Below are positions 42,486 through 52,233 of a DNA stretch of 64,000 nucleotides, piece by piece. Made by a program: the position numbers and the translations under genes. Within the stretch, counting starts at the first letter, position 1. Every line of letters starts with the position of its first letter. The stretch is taken from NCBI GenBank assembly GCA_963747405.1, contig CAVVFG010000007.1:372001-436000 (forward strand), in the 5' to 3' direction. The stretch comes from Fodinibacter sp963747405 (GTDB taxonomy: Bacteria > Actinomycetota > Actinomycetes > Actinomycetales > Dermatophilaceae). The notes under the pieces were generated by a model. The model had not been told where the DNA came from, did no database searches, and saw only the letters and a program-made list of their open reading frames with translations.

Positions 42486-45400
42486 GTGCCGACACCACTC
42501 GAGTGGCCCCTGCTCCGCCAGCTCCGGGGGGGTGACCCCCTGGGGCGAGGAGCGGCCGTCACCTCCGCCCGCACCCGAGAGCTCGAGCCGCACACGGCGG
42601 GAGCGCAGGTGGTCGCGTCGATCTGCCCCTACTGCGCGGTGGGCTGCGGCCAGAAGGTGTACGTCAGGGACGGTCAGGTCACCCAGATCGAGGGCGACCC
42701 GGCGAGCCCGGTCTCCCGGGGACGCCTGTGTCCCAAGGGCAGTGCGAGCAAGCAGCTGGTCACGTCGGGCTCCCGCGTGACGAAGGTGCGCTACCGCCGA
42801 CCGCACGGCACCGACTGGGAGGACCTCGACCTCGACACGGCGATGGACATGATCGCCGACCGCGTCGTCGAGACCCGTCGCCGCCACTGGGAGTGGGAGA
42901 GCGGCGGCACGCGCACCCGCCGCACCCTGGGCATCGCCAGCCTCGGAGGAGCGACCCTCGACAACGAGGAGAACTACCTCATGAAGAAGCTCTACACGGC
43001 GATGGGCGCGATCCAGATCGAGAACCAGGCCCGTATTTGACACTCCTCCACCGTCCCCGGTCTGGGGACGAGCTTCGGCCGGGGAGGGGCCACCACCTTC
43101 CAGCAGGACCTGTCCAACGCGGACTGCATCGTGATCCAGGGCTCCAACATGGCCGAGTGCCACCCCGTGGGCTTCCAGTGGGTGATGGAGGCCAAGCGCA
43201 AGGGCGCGACCGTCATCCACGTCGACCCACGCTTCACGCGCACCTCCGCGGTGGCCGACCTGCACGTGCCGCTGCGGGCAGGCACCGACATCGTGCTGCT
43301 CGGCGCGCTCGTCAACCACGTCCTGCAGCACGGGCTCGACTTCCGCGAGTACGTCGTCAACTACACCAACGCGGCCGCCATCATCGGTGAGGAGTTCCGC
43401 GACACCGAGGACCTCGGCGGCCTGTTCTCGGGCTACGACCCCGAGTCGGGCCAGTACGACCCGTCGTCGTGGCAGTACGAGAACGCCCCGCAGTCACCGG
43501 CGGCCGGCGAGCGCGACCCGGCCCAGCCCGGCGGGCCGGGCGCCGAGCAGGGCGCCGGCGAGGCCGAGGAGCACCAGGCCGGTCGCTCGGAGACAGCCGG
43601 GTCGGGCGGGCCGACGGTGTCCGCCAAGCCCGAGCGCGACGAGACCCTCCAGCACCCCCGCTGCGTGTACCAGATCCTCAAGCGCCACTTCGCGCGGTAC
43701 ACCCCCGAGATGGTGGCCGAGGCCTGCGGCATCTCCACGGAGCAGTTCCTCCAGCTCGCCCGGGCGCTCACCGAGAACTCGGGGCGCGAGCGCACCAGCG
43801 CGTTCTGCTACGCCGTCGGCTGGACCCACCACTCCACCGGGGTGCAGATCATCCGGGCCGCGTCGATCCTGCAGCTGCTCCTGGGCAACATCGGCCGGCC
43901 CGGTGGCGGCATCCTCGCGCTGCGCGGCCACGCGAGCATCCAGGGCTCCACCGACATCCCGACCCTGTTCAACATCCTTCCCGGGTACATCCCGATGCCG
44001 CACGCCCGCCAGCACCAGAACCTCGCCGACTTCGTCGAGCAGGATGCCGGCTCCACCGGGTTCTGGGGAAACATGGACGCCTACACGGTGAGCCTGCTCA
44101 AGGCGTGGTGGGGCGACGCGGCCACCGAGGACAACGACTTCTGCTTCGACTACCTCCCTCGCCTCACCGGGCACCACGGCACCTACGACACCGTCGTGAA
44201 CCAGATCGAGGGCACCTGCCGCGGCTACTTCGTCGTCGGCGAGAACCCCGCGGTGGGGTCGGCGAACGGCAAGATGCAGCGGCTCGGGCTGGCGAACCTC
44301 GACTGGCTCGTCGTGCGCGACATGGCGATGATCGAGACCGCGACCTTCTGGAAGGACGGTCCCGAGATCGACACGGGGGAGCTGGTCACCGAGGACATCG
44401 GCACGGAGGTCTTCTTCCTCCCCGCCGCCGCGCACGTGGAGAAGGACGGCAGCTTCACCAACACCCAGCGGATGCTCCAGTGGCACCACAAGGCGGTCGA
44501 GCCCCCGGGCGACGCCCGCAGCGACCTGCAGTTCTACTTCGAGCTGGGTCGTCGCATCCGGGCCAGGCTCGCCGGCTCGGCCGACGAGATGGACCGCCCG
44601 CTGCTCGACCTCACCTGGGACTACCCCACCCACGGGCCGCTGCAGGAGCCGAGCGCCGAGGCGGTGCTGCGCGAGATCAACGGCTGGGACGCCGACGGAA
44701 CCGCCCTCCCCTCCTACACCTCGCTGAGGAACGACGGCTCGACCGCGTGCGGCTGCTGGATCTACTGCGGCGTGTACGCCGACGACGAGAACCAGGCCGC
44801 TCGCCGCACCCCGCACTGGGAGCAGTCCCTGGTGGCGCCGCAGTGGGGGTGGGCCTGGCCGGCCAACCGCCGCATCCTCTACAACCGCGCCTCCGCCGAC
44901 CCCGACGGCAGGCCGTGGAGCGAGCGCAAGCGCTACGTGTGGTGGGACGCCGAGGCCGGGAAGTGGACCGGCGAGGACGTCCCCGACTTCGTCGCCGACC
45001 GGGCGCCGGACCACGTGCCCCCGCAGGGCGCGACCGGCCCCGACGCCCTCGGTGGGCGCGACCCGTTCATCATGCAGACCGACGGCAAGGCGTGGCTCTA
45101 CGTGCCGACCGGGCTCGCCGACGGCCCCCTGCCGGCGTTCTACGAGCCGGTCGAGTCGCCGGTCGACAACCCCGTCTACCGGCACCAGCACAACCCCGCC
45201 CTCGAGGACGTCGCGGAGCCGGCCAACCCGCTGAACCCCCAGGGGAGCAGGGTCTTCCCCTACGTGTTCACGAGCTACCGGCTCACCGAGCACCACACGG
45301 CCGGTGGGATGTCGCGGACGCTGCCCTACCTCAGCGAGCTGCAGCCGGAGATGTTCTGCGAGGTCTCACCGCGACTGGCCAAGGAGCGGGGCCTCGAGCA

Positions 45401-45728
45401 CGGCGGGTGGGCCACGATCATCACCTCCCGCTCGGCGATCGAGGCTCGGGTGCTCGTCACGGCCCGGATGCGCTCGCTGCGCCTCGGCGACCGGGTGCTC
45501 GAGCAGGTCGGGCTCCCCTACCACTGGGGGGCCAACGGGCTCTCGCGCGGCGACTCGGTCAACGACCTGGTCGGGATCGCCCTGGACCCCAACGTGCACA
45601 TCCAGGACAAGGTGGGGACGTGCGACATCCGTCCCGGCCGCCGCCCCCGCGGCCCGGCGCTCGTCGAGCTCGTCGACGAGTACCGGCGGCGGTCCGGCGC
45701 CCACCCCGCACAGGAGGAGAGCTCGTGA
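42486..45728 (+). CDS. fdhA: Selenocysteine-containing formate dehydrogenase, alpha subunit
   Basis: This is a 1080-residue molybdo/tungsto-enzyme including Sec185 encoded by UGA at 43038-43040. N-terminal C47-x2-C50-x3-C54 and C82 bind a 4Fe-4S cluster. The Sec context ARI-U-HSSTVPG is the active-site motif of FDH-N/O-type enzymes, where Sec binds Mo/W. The rest is colinear with FdhG/FdnG across the UGA, so the codon is not a lesion. A low-complexity insertion lies around residues 335-385. No Tat signal is seen, so it probably acts in the cytoplasm. GTG 42486 has GAGAGGAC upstream. It is coupled to fdhB by GTGA. Confidence 0.94.
43038..43080 (+). promoter_or_regulatory. Bacterial SECIS element
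   Basis: The UGA at 43038 is followed 12 nt later by a perfect 6-bp stem GTCCCC (43053-43058) and GGGGAC (43064-43069), with apical loop GGTCT. The loop matches the GGUCU SelB-recognition loop of the E. coli fdhF element, and the UGA-to-loop distance is about 18 nt, within the working range. Its presence confirms UGA recoding as selenocysteine. Confidence 0.88.
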
Positions 45729-46654
45729 GCCACGCACTGTCCGGACCGCTCCCCGACGTGGCCGGCGACGCCGGGCACCAGGACCACCCGCCCCGGATGG
45801 GCTTCTTCACCGACACCTCGGTGTGCATCGGCTGCAAGGCCTGCGAAGTGGCGTGCAAGGAGTGGAACGCCGTTCCCGAGGACGGGATCTCGCTGTCCGG
45901 GATGTCCTACGACAACACCGTCCAGCTCGGCGCGGACTCGTGGCGGCACGTCGCCTTCATCGAGCAGCCCACCGGCCGGGCCACCCGAACCGACCTCGGG
46001 ATGCCGGGGATGCGGCCGCCCGACGTCGACGACGAGGTCCCGTCCGGGCCGGGTCAGGAGACCGAGTCCGGCGAGTCGGGCGACGCCGGCATCCGCTGGC
46101 TGATGTCGTCGGACGTCTGCAAGCACTGCACGCACGCGGCCTGCCTCGACGTCTGCCCGACCGGGTCGCTGTTCCGCACCGAGTTCGGCACCGTCGTCGT
46201 CCAGGAGGACATCTGCAACGGCTGTGGCTACTGCGTCCCCGCCTGCCCCTACGGCGTCATCGACCAGCGCAAGGACGACGGGCGCGTGTTCAAGTGCACG
46301 CTGTGCTACGACCGCATCGGCGCCGGGATGACGCCCGCGTGCGCGCAGGCGTGCCCGACCGAGTCCATCCAGTACGGGGAGCTCGGGGCGTTGCGCGACC
46401 AGGCCCGCCACCGGCTGGGTGCGCTGGTCGAGCAGGGGGTCGACGGCGCCCGCCTCTACGGCGCCGACCCGGACGACGGCGTCGGGGGTGACGGCGCGTT
46501 CTTCCTGCTCCTCGACGAGCCCGAGGTCTACGGGCTGCCGCCGGACCCGGTCGTCACCACCCGTGACCTGCCCTCGATGTGGCGGCACGTGGGTGCCGCC
46601 GCCGCCGGGCTCGTCGGCATCGGTGTCGCCGCCTTCCTCGGGAGGCGGCCGTGA
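45725..46654 (+). CDS. fdhB: Formate dehydrogenase iron-sulfur subunit
   Basis: This 309-aa ferredoxin-type protein has four 4Fe-4S motifs. CIGCKACEVACKEWN (about 34-48), CKHCTHAACLDVCP, CNGCGYCVPACPYGVI and CTLCYDRIGAGMTPACAQACP provide sixteen Cys. It passes electrons from FdhA to the membrane anchor. A C-terminal hydrophobic helix (WRHVGAAAAGLVGIGVAAFLG) may anchor it. GTG 45725 overlaps the fdhA stop. Sixteen cysteines in the usual order make the assignment firm. Confidence 0.93.
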   Translation: MSHALSGPLPDVAGDAGHQDHPPRMGFFTDTSVCIGCKACEVACKEWNAVPEDGISLSGMSYDNTVQLGADSWRHVAFIEQPTGRATRTDLGMPGMRPPDVDDEVPSGPGQETESGESGDAGIRWLMSSDVCKHCTHAACLDVCPTGSLFRTEFGTVVVQEDICNGCGYCVPACPYGVIDQRKDDGRVFKCTLCYDRIGAGMTPACAQACPTESIQYGELGALRDQARHRLGALVEQGVDGARLYGADPDDGVGGDGAFFLLLDEPEVYGLPPDPVVTTRDLPSMWRHVGAAAAGLVGIGVAAFLGRRP

Positions 46655-47592
46655 GGGAGCGCGCGATGGTGCCCCAGGCGGACTTCGAGTCCTACTACGG
46701 GCGCCCGATCCTCAAGAAGCCGACGTGGAAGGACCCCGATGTCCCGGCCTACCTGTTCCTCGGCGGGCTCGCGGGTGCCTCGGCGGTGCTCGCGGAGGGC
46801 GCGGCGCTCACCGGCCGGCCGGCCCTCGAGCGGGTGGCCCGGCTCGGCGCGGCCGCCGGGGCGGGGCTGGGGACCGTGGCCCTGGTGCACGACCTGGGCC
46901 GGCCCGAGCGGTTCCTGCACATGCTCAGGGTCCTCAAGCCCACCTCACCGCTCTCGGTCGGCTCGTGGATCCTCGCGCCCTTCACCGGGCTCGCCGCGGC
47001 CGCGGCCGGGTCGAACGTCACCGGGCTCGTGCCGCGGGTCGGCCGGCTCGCCGGGGTCGGCGCCGCCGCCCTCGGCCCGGGGCTGGCGACGTACACGGCG
47101 GCGCTCATCTCCAACACGGCCGTGCCGGCCTGGCACGAGGGCTACCGCGAGATGCCGTTCATCTTCGCCGGCTCCGGTGCGACGGCCGCCGGCGGGCTGG
47201 CGATCGTCTTCACGCCCACCGCCCAGGCCGGGCCGGCCCGGCGCATGCTGGCCACCGGGGCCGTCATGGAGCTCGTCGCCGCCGAGACCCTGACCCGACG
47301 GGTCGGCCTGATGGCCGAGCCGTACCGGACGGGCCGGCCCGGGACGCTGATGAGGACGGCCCGGGTCGTCACCGCCGTAGCGGGTGGCGCGGCTCTGCTC
47401 GCCGGTGGACGGTCCAGGACCGTCTCGGTCCTCGCCGGCGCGGCGTGCGTCGCCGCCTCGGCGATGACCCGGTTCGGCATCTTCCGCGCCGGAGTCGCCT
47501 CGGCCCTCGACCCGAAGTACACCGTCCTGCCGCAGAAGGAGCGCATCCGGGAGCGCCAGGAGGCAGCCACCCGCCGCACAATGGCCGGATGA
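46651..47592 (+). CDS. NrfD/PsrC-type membrane quinone-binding subunit
   Basis: This 313-aa protein has eight or so hydrophobic helices and the conserved HDLGRPERFLHMLRVLKPTSPLSVGSW segment of NrfD family members, which transfer electrons to quinone. An N-terminal soluble stretch with SYYGRPILKKPTWKD is typical of the FDH-linked form. It replaces the b-type cytochrome gamma subunit. GTG 46651 overlaps the fdhB stop, and its own stop overlaps the selD start (ATGA). Confidence 0.88.
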   Translation: MRERAMVPQADFESYYGRPILKKPTWKDPDVPAYLFLGGLAGASAVLAEGAALTGRPALERVARLGAAAGAGLGTVALVHDLGRPERFLHMLRVLKPTSPLSVGSWILAPFTGLAAAAAGSNVTGLVPRVGRLAGVGAAALGPGLATYTAALISNTAVPAWHEGYREMPFIFAGSGATAAGGLAIVFTPTAQAGPARRMLATGAVMELVAAETLTRRVGLMAEPYRTGRPGTLMRTARVVTAVAGGAALLAGGRSRTVSVLAGAACVAASAMTRFGIFRAGVASALDPKYTVLPQKERIRERQEAATRRTMAG

Positions 47593-48593
47593 CGACGATC
47601 GACGAGGCTCGGCCGGCGCAGCTGCGCCTCACCCAGTTCGCCGCGGGGGGCGGCTGCGCGTGCAAGGTGCCGCCCGGCGAGCTCGAGCGGGTCCTCGGCG
47701 CGCTGGCGCCGGCCGCCGGCCCCGACCTGCTCGTCGGCGTCGAGAGCGGCGACGACGCGGCGGTGGTCCGCGTCGAGGGCGGCCGGGCGGTCGTCCTCAC
47801 GACCGACTTCTTCACGCCGGTCGTCGACGACCCCTACGACTGGGGCCGCATCGCGGCCGCGAACGCGCTGTCCGACGTGTACGCCATGGGCGGCGAGCCC
47901 CTCGTTGCGGTCAACCTGCTTGCCTGGCCGCGTGACCGCATCCCGTTCGACGTCGCGACCGACGTCCTGCGCGGCGGCGCCGACGTGGCACGCGAGGCGG
48001 GGTGCCACCTGGCCGGCGGGCACAGCATCGACGACGTGGAGCCGAAGTACGGGCTCGCGGTGACCGGGCTGGCCGACCCCGACCGGCTGCTGCGCAACGA
48101 CGCCGGCGTCGCCGGGCTCCCCCTCACGCTGACCAAGCCCCTTGGCCTGGGCATCCTCAACAACCGGCACAAGGCCACCGGCGAGACCTTCCCCGAGGCC
48201 GTCGCCGTGATGACCACCCTCAACGACCGGGCGTCCCGGGCCGCGCTCGGCGCGGGCGCCCGCTGCGCCACCGACGTCACCGGGTTCGGCCTCCTGGGGC
48301 ACCTGTTCAAGATGTGCCGCGCCAGCGGCGTCTCGGCCGTCGTCGACTCCGCGGCCGTGCCGTACCTCGACGCGGCGCGCCCGTCGCTGGCCGCCGGGTA
48401 CCTCCCGGGCGGTAGCCGGCGCAACCTCGACTGGGTCCGCACCCACCTGAGCTCGACGGTCGCCGACGACGAGCTGCTCCTCCTTGCCGACGCCCAGACC
48501 TCCGGAGGGCTCCTGGTGGCCGGCGAGGTGCCCGGGTACCCGGTCATCGGCGAGCTGGTGCCGGCCGCCGAGCACGTCATCGGGGTCCGCTGA
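47589..48593 (+). CDS. selD: Selenide, water dikinase SelD
   Basis: This 334-aa enzyme makes selenophosphate from selenide and ATP. The N-terminal GGGCACKVPP has Cys23 and Lys26, the catalytic pair; the catalytic residue is Cys rather than Sec. DDAAVV, TDFFTPVVDDP and the AAANALSDVYAMGG nucleotide site are conserved, as is the C-terminal AIR-synthase-like domain (TDVTGFGLLGHL). It overlaps the NrfD gene by ATGA. Its place in the fdh operon suggests it mainly serves FdhA. Confidence 0.94.
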   Translation: MTTIDEARPAQLRLTQFAAGGGCACKVPPGELERVLGALAPAAGPDLLVGVESGDDAAVVRVEGGRAVVLTTDFFTPVVDDPYDWGRIAAANALSDVYAMGGEPLVAVNLLAWPRDRIPFDVATDVLRGGADVAREAGCHLAGGHSIDDVEPKYGLAVTGLADPDRLLRNDAGVAGLPLTLTKPLGLGILNNRHKATGETFPEAVAVMTTLNDRASRAALGAGARCATDVTGFGLLGHLFKMCRASGVSAVVDSAAVPYLDAARPSLAAGYLPGGSRRNLDWVRTHLSSTVADDELLLLADAQTSGGLLVAGEVPGYPVIGELVPAAEHVIGVR

Positions 48594-48715
48594 ACCGCCA
48601 GGGCCCCCACGTCCGGCCGGGCTCGCCGAGACGAGGACCGGCGTGCCGGAGGCGGTGAGTGCCATCGGCCGTTGGGGGTAGGTGGGAACTGGTGCACCCG
48701 ACGGAGGAGGTCTGC

Positions 48716-49970
48716 ATGGGCGACGGGGCCGGTACGTGCGACGCCATCGTCGGCGGGGCCGGTCCCAACGGTCCCCACTTCGTCCACGACACGTTCAGCT
48801 CGTTCTACCGCTCGCGGCCGCATCGCCGGCCATCCGGTTGCTCGAGCTCGAGCAGCACGGCCTCGTCTGGGTCCATGCCCCCGCCGTCCTGCGGCACCCG
48901 CTCCCGGGCGGCGACTGGGCCGTCCTGCACCACGACCGTGACGCCACCGCGCGGGGCATGGAGTCGCAGCACGCCGGGGACGGCGAGGCCTGGGCGCACC
49001 TGTGCACGGCGTGGGACCGCATCGGCCACGAGCTGGTGAACGCCATGCTCACCCCCTTCCCGCCCGTGCGCGCCGGTGCCCGGGTGCTCGCGCGTCTACG
49101 GTCCACAGGTGGCCTGGAGTTCGTGCGGATGATGCTCACCCCGGCGATGAACGTCGGCCACGGGCGCTTCGCCGGCACCGCGCGGCGAATACTGGTCGCG
49201 GGCAACGCCGGACACGCCGACATCCCCCTGAACGCCCCGGGCTCCGGGCTCATGGGGATCCTCAGGTCGATGCTCGCCCAGGGTGTCGGGTTTCCGGTGC
49301 CCCGTGGGGGCGCCGGCGAGCTCACCGCCGCCCTCGCCCGTCGCCTGACCGCTGCCGGGAGCGTGACCAGGTGCTCGCACCAGGTCACGGCGGTGACCGT
49401 CCGGGATCGACGTGCGACCGGAGTGTCGACCGGGGACGGCCAACGCTTCGACGCCCGGCACGCGGTCATCGCCGACGTCGCGGCACCGAACCTGTACGGC
49501 GGCCTGGTGTCGGCCGACGACCTCCCGGCCCGAACCGTGACCACCAGCGACCCGAGCCGCTCACCGCTCGGCACCGAGTCGATGTGGGCCTACGAGCACG
49601 TCCCGCAGCACGCCGTGCGCGATGCCGGGGGCGGCAGCATCACCGGAAACTGGGACCGCGACGACGGTGAACGGTTGGCCGACCGGATGCAGGCGCGCAT
49701 CGAGGTGCTCGCCCACGGTTTCGGGTCGCGCATCCTCTCCCGTCGGGTACTGGGCCCACGCGAGCTCGAGTCCCGCGACGCCAACCTCATCGGAGGCGCC
49801 ATCAACCAGGGGACCTCGCAGCTGCACCGGCAACTGGTCCTCCGGCCGGTTCCGGGGTGGGGCCGAGCCGAGTCGCCGGTGCGCAACCTCCTCCTCGGCT
49901 CGGCGGCGCCATGAGCGCCCTCGGGAGACACACCGGTGCGTGCGGCAGCCGCGGCCCGCGTCGAGTGTCG
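48716..49970 (+). pseudogene. Broken FAD-dependent oxidoreductase (phytoene desaturase-like)
   Basis: The RBS GGAGGAGG and ATG 48716 are intact. The N-terminus starts like a flavoprotein: CDAIVGGAGPNG is followed at once by HFVHDTFSSFY, so about 40 or more residues between the FAD loop and this segment are missing in frame. At about 48808 TTCTACCGCTCG reads as TTCTAC-CCGCTCG with one C lost; after this the true frame (PLAAASPAIRLLELEQHGL) continues to the stop at 49914. Near 49930-49955 a GACG segment in another frame resembles the conserved C-terminal GVHGACG. At least two lesions, so it is non-functional. Confidence 0.8.
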
Positions 49971-49985
49971 GGGGGCGTCCGCACC

Positions 49986-50373
49986 ATGTCGGCTGCTGAC
50001 CGTTCGGCGATCGGCAGGCTCCTCGAGGAGTGTCGTCGCGGCCTGGACCGGGTGGAGCCCGGCGAGCTCGAGTCCGTGGTGTCCGCGGGGGCGCTGGTGG
50101 TGGACATCCGGCCCGCATGCCAACGGGACCGGGACGGCGAGCTGCCCGGTGCCGTCATCGTCGACCGCAACGTGCTGGAGTGGCGGCTGGACCCGTCCAG
50201 CCCACATCGGCTCTCCCTAGCCGGTGACCCTGGCCGCCGCGTCGTCCTGGTGTGCAACGAGGGCTACAGCTCCAGTCTCGCGGCACACACCCTGCAGCTC
50301 CTGGGTCTGGGCAATGCCACTGACCTGTGCGGCGGATTCCAGGCCTGGGCCGCCACCCGTCATGACCTCATGA
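49986..50373 (+). CDS. Rhodanese-domain protein with no stop near the domain end
   Basis: A rhodanese-like domain is complete here: VVDIRPACQRDRDGELPG, then VLEWRLDPSSPHRLSLAGD, active-site Cys in VCNEGYSSSLAA, and GGFQAWAA. ATG 49986 is the first in-frame start beyond the pseudogene. The domain ends near 50360, but the frame has no stop until 52193, running in the wrong frame through the APC transporter gene; stops occur in other frames at 50363 and 50371. A small indel has probably removed the stop, or the protein has a long nonsense tail. The end given is the domain limit, not a stop codon. Confidence 0.55.
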
Positions 50374-50511
50374 CGTCAGGACCTCTGCAGCGCAGCCCGA
50401 ATCGCCCTGACACTCAACCTCCATTACGCGTTCATCTTCAAGAAGATGGTCGACGGGGACCGGCTACGCCAGCCCCTGTCCACATCCGATCTCCGGAGCA
50501 AGGGAGCTGTC

Positions 50512-52188
50512 ATGGCCACAGACACCGCCGTCGAGACAGAGGAACCCCGGCTCAAGCGACACGTCGGCATCATCGGCCTGCTCTTCGCGAGCATCGGGTC
50601 GATCATCGGCTCGGGATGGCTCTTCGGTGCCCTGAACGCCTCCAAGGAGGCCGGCCCGGCAGCGGTCATCTCGTGGGCGCTGGGCGGAATCATGGTGCTG
50701 GCGATCGCACTCGTCTACGCCGAGCTGGGGGTCATGTTCCCCCTCTCCGGCGGGGTGATCCGCTACCCGCACCTCGCGTTCGGCTCGTTCGCGAGCTACA
50801 CCACGGGGTGGATCACGTGGGTGGGTGCCAGCACGACTGCGCCGATCGAGGTGCTGGCCGCACTGCAGTACGGCACGAAGTACGCGCCCTTCACCGTCGA
50901 GCAGCAGGTGGGCGGCGACACCGTCCACACCCTCACCGGGCTGGGCTACGCCACCGCCGTGGTCCTGATGGCCGTGTTCGTGGTCATCAACTACTTCGGC
51001 ATCCGGTGGTTCGCCCGGATCAACAACGTGCTGGTCTGGTGGAAGCTGTTCATCATCGTGCTGGTCATCGTGGCGTTCTTCGTCACCGCGTTCCACGGGA
51101 CCAACTTCACCAGCAGCGGGTTCCGGCCCTCGGGCTGGCACGGCGTCTTCAGCGCCATCGCGACCTCGGGAATCGTCTTCTCCTACCTCGGTTTCCGGCA
51201 AGGAGTCGAGCTGGCCGGCGAGACCGACAACCCGCGCAAGAACGTACCGATCGCCGTGATCGGCTCGGTGCTGATCACCGCGGTCATCTACATCGCACTG
51301 CAGATCGCCTTCATCGGTGCTCTCGACCCCAGCCTGCTCCAGGGCCCCGAAGCCTGGGCCAACCTGAGCTTCGAGAACGACTTCGGTCCCTTGGCGGCGC
51401 TGGCCACCGCGCTCGGACTCGGCTGGCTGTCCGTGCTGCTGTACATCGACGCGATCGTCTCGCCCGGGGACACCGGACTGATCTACACCACCTTGACCTC
51501 GCGGCTGTCCTACGCGATGGCCCGCAACGGCAACGCCCCCCAGCGGCTGGCGAAGACCACCGACCGGGGCGTTCCGCTGTTCAGCCTCATCGTCACGTTC
51601 GTGGTCGGCCTGATCGTGTTCCTGCCCTTCCCCAGCTGGCAGCAGCTGGTCGGGTTCATCACCTCGGCCACGGTCCTGTCCTTCGCATCGGGCCCGCTCG
51701 TCCTCGCGGCCCTGCGCAAGCGGGTTCCGGACCAGCCACGGCCTTTCCGCCTCCCCGGCGGCCACGTCATCCCCCTGCTGGCGTTCTGGGCCTCGAACCT
51801 CATCGTGTACTGGTCCGGGTGGCTCACCGGCTGGAAGCTCTACATCGCCGTGCTGCTGGGGTTCGTGCTGCTGGCGCTGTTCAAGGTGTTCGGCGGGGTG
51901 CGACAGGGCCCGTTCCACTTCTGGCAGGGCTTTGCCTGGCTGTTCCCGTGGCTCGGCGGCCTGGCCCTGGTGTCCTACCTGGGCAACTTCCCGGAGAAGT
52001 CCGTGGGCGCTGGCAACCTTGGCCTGCTCAACTTCGAGTGGTCGGCCCTCATCCTCGCCGGGCTGTCGGTTCTCGTGTACGTCATCGCCAACAAGGTCTG
52101 CCTCTCCACGGAGGTCGTCAAGGAGCACATCGAACAGTCCAGGCACGAGGCTGCGGTCGAGGAAGAGGAGCTCGGCGTCGCGCCGTGA
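50512..52188 (+). CDS. APC family amino acid permease
   Basis: This 558-aa transporter has about twelve to fourteen hydrophobic helices and the APC signature GLLFASIGSIIGSGWLFGALNA in TM1, with an EAGPAAVISWALGG TM2 and LGFRQGVELAGETDNPRKNVP in the TM6-7 loop. It resembles amino-acid/proton symporters or exchangers. ATG 50512 follows AAGGGAGC. The upstream 137 bp are lower in GC; in the permease frame they read IALTLNLHYAFIFKKMVDGD before the ATG, without homology I recognise. A strong hairpin ends the gene. It appears intact among damaged neighbours. Confidence 0.88.
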   Translation: MATDTAVETEEPRLKRHVGIIGLLFASIGSIIGSGWLFGALNASKEAGPAAVISWALGGIMVLAIALVYAELGVMFPLSGGVIRYPHLAFGSFASYTTGWITWVGASTTAPIEVLAALQYGTKYAPFTVEQQVGGDTVHTLTGLGYATAVVLMAVFVVINYFGIRWFARINNVLVWWKLFIIVLVIVAFFVTAFHGTNFTSSGFRPSGWHGVFSAIATSGIVFSYLGFRQGVELAGETDNPRKNVPIAVIGSVLITAVIYIALQIAFIGALDPSLLQGPEAWANLSFENDFGPLAALATALGLGWLSVLLYIDAIVSPGDTGLIYTTLTSRLSYAMARNGNAPQRLAKTTDRGVPLFSLIVTFVVGLIVFLPFPSWQQLVGFITSATVLSFASGPLVLAALRKRVPDQPRPFRLPGGHVIPLLAFWASNLIVYWSGWLTGWKLYIAVLLGFVLLALFKVFGGVRQGPFHFWQGFAWLFPWLGGLALVSYLGNFPEKSVGAGNLGLLNFEWSALILAGLSVLVYVIANKVCLSTEVVKEHIEQSRHEAAVEEEELGVAP

Positions 52189-52198
52189 CGTAGCACCG

Positions 52199-52233
52199 GC
52201 TGCCCGGTGGCCGCCCCGCGGTCACCGGGCAGC
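52199..52233. terminator. Terminator hairpin after the APC permease
   Basis: GCTGCCCGGTG (52199-52209) and CACCGGGCAGC (52223-52233) form a perfect 11-bp stem with a 13-nt loop, 10 bp past the permease stop. It also contains the stop of the leftward DUF1622-like remnant, so it may end transcription from both sides. Confidence 0.75.

Noticed and set aside
43038..43040. UGA in fdhA as a nonsense mutation or split gene
   Set aside because: A SECIS hairpin with matching loop follows, the reading frame is colinear, and selA, selB, selC and selD are adjacent.
43469..46654. 1061-codon frame covering fdhA and fdhB
   Set aside because: Only the part after 45725 is FdhB; the rest is a shadow of FdhA in another frame.
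49986..52193. Genuine rhodanese fusion protein of 735 residues
   Set aside because: Beyond the domain the frame is the +1 shadow of an intact permease gene.
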